A DNA stretch of 64,000 bases, taken from Gnetum montanum. Taxonomy: Eukaryota > Streptophyta > Gnetopsida > Gnetales > Gnetaceae. The notes beneath the pieces were generated by a model. It had not been told where the DNA came from. It saw only the letters and a program-made list of their open reading frames with translations, and did no database searches. The translations under genes were made by a program, and so were the position numbers. The DNA is taken from the NCBI GenBank assembly GCA_015680685.1, contig MNCI01026525.1:357758-421757 (forward strand), read 5' to 3'. Positions 60,301-64,000 of this stretch are shown in pieces. Position 1 is the first letter of the stretch, and every line of letters begins with the position of its first letter.

Positions 60301-61208
60301 AGCCCTAACCGCTGGTAAGTAATTTTTAAGATGCAAGTTGGCTGACAACGCAATGATGGCTTCATTGTACAGTTAAGCGTTTCACAATTACCCTCCATTA
60401 GACTTGTAAGGCAATGTATAATACAGTCTCAAAATCTGTATCCTAAAGAGCCGCTACAGCCCTAGTTTGCAAAAAGGATCTCATGGTACTCTGCATATAT
60501 GCGGGATTGCTTTATATTCAATGATGTTTCGATAAACACATCAAAACAGCATCGAATTTCAATGGACCCTGTACTATTTTTAAAAGCCACCCGAAAGTAA
60601 TCCGACAAAAAATCCTTAAAAGCTTTGGATAAACATGCAGAGATTTGGAACTATTCAAATTGGCAGTGCGTAAGCTCATCCGCAAAATCCACAAAAATCC
60701 AATGACTAAATCAAAAGCTAAACATCAACCCTGAAAATAAGAGAAACAACCTCAGTCAAACAAAAACAAAACAAAACAAGCATGCAACATCTTACTTGTG
60801 TTCATGCTCAGACCAGGGTACACCTTTCCGTCGTTCTTGCTCAGATTTGGAGCCACCCTTGCCTCCTGCTGCTGCTGCAGAACCACCATTTGCATTGGCT
60901 TGAAGAGCGGCATAAGCAGAGTTAGAAAATTGGGCATTTCCTTTGTGACTTCCATTTTGGGTATCTGCACCTTCGGCAGCAGCAAGTTGGTAATCATCAG
61001 AATAGTGAGGTGGAGCTACAACACCTCCATCAATGGCGTCCACATCATGTTTGAGAGTATCATAGTGCAGCTTCACCTCTGTGGCGCCCTTTCCAGGAAC
61101 CTCCTCTGCAATTTTCTCCCACTTACCCTTGCCGTTGGCTTCATCCCAGTACTTAGCCAAAGCAATTTCGAACGCCTTGTCCTGCTCCTTGCTCCACTCG
61201 CTAGGCAT
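53886..61208 (-). CDS. DIVARICATA-like MYB/SANT transcription factor (two exons, 284 aa)
   Basis: The coding sequence joins 61208-60796 and 54327-53886 on the minus strand (413 + 442 nt, 284 codons plus TGA). The first SANT/MYB repeat is at residues 5-56 with Trp5 and Trp30. The second, at about 129-178, has Trp132 and Trp152 and the SHAQKYF motif at 170-176. [13 protein letters not shown] follows, then a Gly/Ser/Ala/Pro-rich tail ending P-N-M-H-L. This layout is that of the plant R-R type MYB family, whose members are nuclear and bind I-box-like (GATAA) DNA; DIVARICATA acts in floral asymmetry, others in stress and growth. The ATG at 61208 opens the conserved M-P-S-E-W start. No stop or frameshift is seen and length is normal. 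Precise target genes cannot be told. Confidence 0.95.
55040..55085. repeat. TTTTG repeats and ~20-bp poly(T) in the MYB intron
   Basis: GTTTTGTTTTG followed by a long T run. On the gene strand this is a poly(A) stretch. It could be the tail of an old retroposed sequence, but no body could be identified. Confidence 0.6.
55880..55985 (-). mobile_element. tRNA-derived SINE-like unit in the intron
   Basis: On the minus strand TTAATTAAGGCATATGGCTT is followed by CTTACAAGTC and box B GGTTTGATTCC (about 55905), a tRNA-like arrangement. The 3' body is not defined. Confidence 0.45.
55990..56105 (+). mobile_element. tRNA-derived SINE-like unit in the intron
   Basis: Box A-like TGGATAGAGCATTTGATTAG (56038) and box B-like GGTTTAAGCTTCG (56067) flank an anticodon-arm-like segment (GAACCATAA). 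It lies next to the minus-strand unit above. No functional tRNA cloverleaf is claimed. Confidence 0.45.
57340..57500 (+). mobile_element. tRNA-derived SINE-like unit in the intron
   Basis: A perfect box B GGTTCAATTCC (57398) lies after GTTATCAATCCTTGTTGTCA, with tRNA-like spacing. The AT-rich body follows. No tail could be fixed before the LINE fragment begins. Confidence 0.45.
57555..58470 (+). mobile_element. LINE 3' fragment with RT, antisense to the MYB gene
   Basis: Translation shows [11 protein letters not shown] (about 57585), then [13 protein letters not shown] and [12 protein letters not shown] (57665-57760). The normal LINE motif is IPWCMLFADDIVL, so the catalytic ADD is now VHD. 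Next come [18 protein letters not shown] (57925), GWMKW (57985), and stretches matching the post-RT region. The 3' end is TTGGGACAAGGCTATGATGA with further GAT/AAT units. It is truncated at the 5' end and broken by stops. Confidence 0.75.
58480..58565 (+). mobile_element. Short LINE/SINE 3' end with GAT tail
   Basis: CCCCATGTAGTTGGGATAAGG then CTAGGATGATGATGGTGATG: the same 3' terminus again, without a recognisable body, directly after the LINE fragment. Confidence 0.55.
58566..60795. other. 5' part of the MYB intron, no further feature seen
   Basis: AT-rich to about 60000, then with more CpG toward exon 1. No gene, splice-like exon or clear repeat was recognised on either strand. Confidence 0.35.
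60796..61208 (-). CDS. MYB gene, exon 1
   Basis: Encodes residues 1-137 and two bases of Lys138: first SANT repeat, a Gly/Ala-rich linker, and the start of the second repeat up to PWSEHEHK. The donor is CACAA|GTAAG, a strong match to the plant 5' splice consensus. The linker has Ala and Gly runs ([13 protein letters not shown]). Confidence 0.93.
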
Positions 61209-61348
61209 ATTCGCAGCATAGCCCAGTGTCCCCAGTAATTTAATTTAATGTCAAAAACAAAAACAACCCGTTGTTGACACAGGGATTCCCTAAAACCCTC
61301 CTTCTCCGCTGGAAAAACCACAATTAGAAAGAATTCACCTTCAGACAT
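61073..61348 (-). other. Overlapping upstream ORF in the MYB leader
   Basis: An ATG at 61348 (M-S-E-G-E-F-F-L) opens a 91-codon frame out of phase with the MYB frame. It runs through the MYB start codon and ends at 61073, 136 bp inside exon 1. A second ATG in the same frame at about 61220 is 12 bases before the MYB start. If the leader begins upstream of 61348 it should lower MYB translation. No protein family is recognised, so it is described as regulatory rather than coding. Confidence 0.4.
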
Positions 61349-61392
61349 GAACAACAAGCAGCCACGGTTGCAAATCCAGGAGCTCCTCCATG
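61345..61392 (-). other. 15-codon upstream ORF in the MYB leader
   Basis: CCATGGAGGAG at about 61390 starts M-E-E-L-L-D-L-Q-P-W and ends TGA at about 61345, just overlapping the ATG of the longer upstream ORF. The start context is favourable (G after ATG). Confidence 0.4.
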
Positions 61393-61672
61393 GTTTCGGG
61401 GAGGGAAAAACAGAGACAAAGAAAAGCGCTAAAACAAGCAGGCCAAAAATCTTAAGTGGACTGCAGAACTGTGGGGGCAAAAAAAAATCAAGCCAACAAG
61501 GATTAGAATCTTTGGCGTCAGTCAGGACCCAAAAAGGGGAGCTCCTTTTCTGGGCGAACTAACACTCTCTCTCTAAAATGGGCCAAACAGACAGCAGCAG
61601 CAGGAGGTCTGCGTTTTTTCTTTTGCTTTAGATTTGCCAACAGCAATGGAAGTACGCTGCGATTTGCTTGCT

Positions 61673-61680
61673 TTAATATA
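61673..61680 (-). promoter_or_regulatory. Candidate TATA box of the MYB gene
   Basis: TATATTAA on the minus strand, about 465 bases upstream of the MYB start. A start site about 30 bases on would give a ~430-base leader containing CT/GA repeats (61563-61574) and the upstream ORFs. No transcript evidence is available. Confidence 0.35.
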
Positions 61681-62260
61681 AGACAGGCTTAAATGAGACA
61701 TTGTGGATAAAATCCTGCGGCTCTGCCGTGGCCAGAAATGGCTTTGGATGAGATGATTTTTTGGGTTAAATGCTACAAAAACAGAGTGGAGAAAGGGTTT
61801 TTATGTTTCCCTTTGTTTTGATTTTGGACGCACCAAGACAATTTTGCACAGCTGGGCAGATGGGTCATGGGCTCAGGCTCATGCTGGTATTTTTTTTGTT
61901 TTTTTCTGTAAATTGAAACAACTTCCTCTTCCTCCTCTGTTTTGTTTTGTTACTTGTCTTTCGTGGCTGGCCCGCCTCTGCTCTCAGCTTGGCCGGGCGA
62001 GTGCCATTGTTGCATCTGCATGAGATTCTCTGCCACTGTCTGCCAGGACGGACCGCCAACATTAATTCTTGGTCTCTCGATTCTTTCTTGCACGATGGTG
62101 ACACCAGTTATCGGTGAACATCTGTTGGATATATTGCCAAGGTAATAGATAATCACGACAGCGATGAATCCTAATTTCCACGGAGAAGAAATATCTATGA
62201 ACATGCTCTTGGCTATGTTAGTCTCCACCATCTCTGATCCTTAGACCATCACCCCATCTT
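61681..62260. other. Promoter-side flank of the MYB gene
   Basis: Noticeably richer in G+C and CpG than the rest of the window (for example 61965-62060). A 93-codon minus-strand frame (62231-61950) lacks recognisable motifs and is not called as a gene. Confidence 0.4.
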
Positions 62261-62684
62261 ACTTCATTATTTCCAACAGCTATACAAAAGTGCGTTACTT
62301 CATTCTTTACCACATCTCTGCAATAGTGTATCTTTAATGTTCCTACCAGTGCATAAGCATACATTGCAGGAAAAATTGCTAAAAAATTCTAATTGTTTCT
62401 ACTCAAGTAAAAATTCAAAAATCAAAATATGTTAATTTGGAATGCTAGAAATTTGAACTTGTAACCTTTATTTTATGAAATGCATTAAATTTGTTTTTAT
62501 GTTAAGTAAAGATGTATTTCTAAGCCCCACCCTTGTATAATAGATGATGGCCATCAAATATGCATGCACCTAAGAAAGTTTATATGCTCTTCCTAGTGTG
62601 TAGTTTTTACTATAGGCAAGTTTTAGAGCATGTGATTTATAGTGTGTAAGTTATATGTTTGATCTCAAAAGTCATGGTAAACAA
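62261..62684. other. Intergenic, no gene seen
   Basis: AT-rich. A box B-like ATATGTTTGATCTC at about 62650 hints at another SINE relic ending here. Confidence 0.3.
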
Positions 62685-62800
62685 TGATGTGTTAGTCTAG
62701 TGGTAAGACTTTTAATTTGAAAGTTATAGGTTATAAGCTTGATTTTGGTGGGTAATGTTGAGTTGTATTGTACTAATTGAACTATATATCTTGGAGGGTA
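62685..62800 (+). mobile_element. tRNA-derived SINE-like unit
   Basis: TTAGTCTAGTGGTAAGACTT (62691, box A region) and GGTTATAAGCTTGATTTTGG (box B-like) are spaced as in a tRNA-derived SINE head. Confidence 0.45.
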
Positions 62801-62857
62801 CCTATATTATAATCATTTTGGATTCCAACACTTCCTCAAAAGCCATGGTAACTAGCA

Positions 62858-62916
62858 TATTCTTATATAATACTTCTAGCATTGTAATTATTATATTCTT
62901 ATATAATACTTCTAGA
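62858..62916. repeat. 21-bp direct repeat
   Basis: TTCTTATATAATACTTCTAG occurs twice, about 35 bases apart. Confidence 0.7.
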
Positions 62917-63282
62917 TGTGCATATAGTTAAATTATTTCAAGTTTTGATCCTTGTTCCCTATACTGACCATCTTTATTGTTAATAAAATTTGTATTTTAT
63001 ATGTCATGATTTCAATTCCATTGTGAATAGGAACATATTACAAAACAAGGGAAGCTAAATTAATGATCAAGTTAGGAACACCCATACTTTTTGGCATTTG
63101 CTACATCCCTCTCTATTAGGAATTGAGGTCCTCAGGATGAGCATACCCAAGTCAAACCAACAAAAAGTTGACCTCTAACATCAAAGTGTAAACCATGAAC
63201 ATGATAATAGCCCAAAACCATAGTTGTAGATATACATAAGTGTGAAATACATATGTTGACCTACAAACCATGATATAAGGAC

Positions 63283-63448
63283 GTTTATTGATGATAAACA
63301 CAATAATCAAGATAGAAACTTATATACATTATAAGTGCATCCAACCATGTACTTAGATACCAGTGGTTTATTGATGATAAACACAATAATCAAGATAGAA
63401 ACTTATATACATTATAAGTGCATCCAACCATGTACTTAGATACCAGTG
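63283..63448. repeat. Perfect 83-bp tandem duplication
   Basis: The 83-bp unit starting GTTTATTGATGATAAACACA at 63283 repeats without a mismatch from 63366. This is the only perfectly conserved repeat in the window, so it is either very recent or an assembly effect. Confidence 0.95.
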
Positions 63449-64000
63449 GTTATAGAGTCAGATGATAAAAGTAATAAGGTAACTAATGTAGACAAGAATA
63501 TAGAGAAAGAGATCTCAATATACATGAAACAAAAAACAAAAGTGAAGACCAAGGTGAATAACCATAGGCATTACTATTGATGATTATGGTCTATATATTA
63601 CACTACTAGAGTGTGTTAAAATGTTTGTATATGAAGTAGTCTAGTGACTTACCTTTAGTATAATACAATCAAGGGACATGTCCTACTCAACAATCATATC
63701 TCTTTTTAATCAGTGACTTAATAACATGATTAGTCTTCTTTATGTAAATCATTATGATTCTACATTTGGATATGTATAACACACATTGAGGTTGATACTA
63801 ACACTAAAATCCTTAACACTTCCCCTCAAACTTAACGTAGCAAGACTTTTAATAATACCACGACTTCACTTTATATATTTGACTTCTCTATGTTTCATCA
63901 ACTATTTTTTAGCCAGCTATGTATAAGAAACAAAGATTTAGGAAGGATCTAACTTATTTAACTTCTTCCCCTTAATCACATACATCTATATTTGAAGAAA
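63449..64000. other. Right end, no gene seen
   Basis: AT-rich. The text CTTCCCCTCAAACTTAACGT at 63821 resembles segments found beside copia elements in plants, but nothing else supports an element here. Confidence 0.25.

Larger units (their letters stand above)
54328..60795 (-). other. 6468-bp phase-2 intron of the MYB gene
   Basis: Begins GTAAG at 60795 and ends CTCTGTAG at 54328, splitting the Lys138 codon. Splicing restores the continuous second MYB repeat (H-K-L-F-L-L-G). The intron carries SINE-like units, a LINE fragment in the opposite orientation and a poly(T) tract. Long repeat-filled introns are common in conifers. Confidence 0.9.

Noticed and set aside
60798-61238. 146-codon plus-strand frame
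   Set aside because: It is the antisense shadow of MYB exon 1, whose minus-strand reading is clearly the real one.
61950-62231. 93-codon minus-strand frame upstream of the MYB gene
   Set aside because: No recognisable motif, overlaps another frame on the plus strand, and lies in GC-richer promoter sequence where long frames arise by chance.
63800-64000. Copia element at the right edge
   Set aside because: Only one short suggestive word; no domain, primer site or LTR end inside the window.

Overview
The window looks like a piece of a very large, repeat-rich seed-plant genome, most likely a conifer or other gymnosperm. The evidence is: nested and heavily decayed LTR retrotransposons, strong loss of CpG in the repeats, LINE and tRNA-derived SINE relics, and a single ordinary plant gene whose one intron is about 6.5 kb and full of repeats. 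The species cannot be named from this sequence alone.

Bases 1-34188 are a nest of Ty3/gypsy (Tat/Ogre-like) elements. Element A (window start to about 9036) shows a ~185-bp tandem array, reverse transcriptase (RT), two RNase H domains, integrase, 3' untranslated repeats and its 3' LTR. It appears to have landed in the 5' LTR of related element B (9037-34188). B has gag and protease, then a 10-kb spacer holding an antisense gene relic with at least eight exons, a ~190-bp array and a 158-bp tandem repeat. RT, a deleted RNase H/integrase remnant and a 3' LTR follow. A gag-only copia-type element (25142-31260, 5-bp target duplication actac, tRNA-Met primer site) interrupts B's RNase H. B itself sits in an older minus-strand copia element (34189-35989).

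Bases 37.6-50.3 kb hold a LINE relic split by a third gypsy element, C (39170-50127). C has LTRs, a decayed tRNA-Asp primer site, gag and protease, no RT or integrase, and a long unidentified downstream reading frame. Bases 51.6-52.1 kb carry two tRNA-derived SINEs ending in (GAT)n tails.

The only gene that looks intact is on the minus strand at 53886-61208: a two-exon DIVARICATA-like MYB/SANT transcription factor of 284 aa. Its intron holds SINEs and an antisense LINE fragment. A TATA-like box, a short upstream ORF and an out-of-frame overlapping upstream ORF precede it. CpG is visibly more frequent around this gene. The right end (62.2-64 kb) is intergenic, with a SINE-like unit and a perfect 83-bp tandem duplication.

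All retroelement reading frames are dead. Many premature stops and active-site losses are what C-to-T or G-to-A decay would produce. Boundaries are from reading by eye and are usually good to a few bases; similarity figures are hand estimates on short segments.
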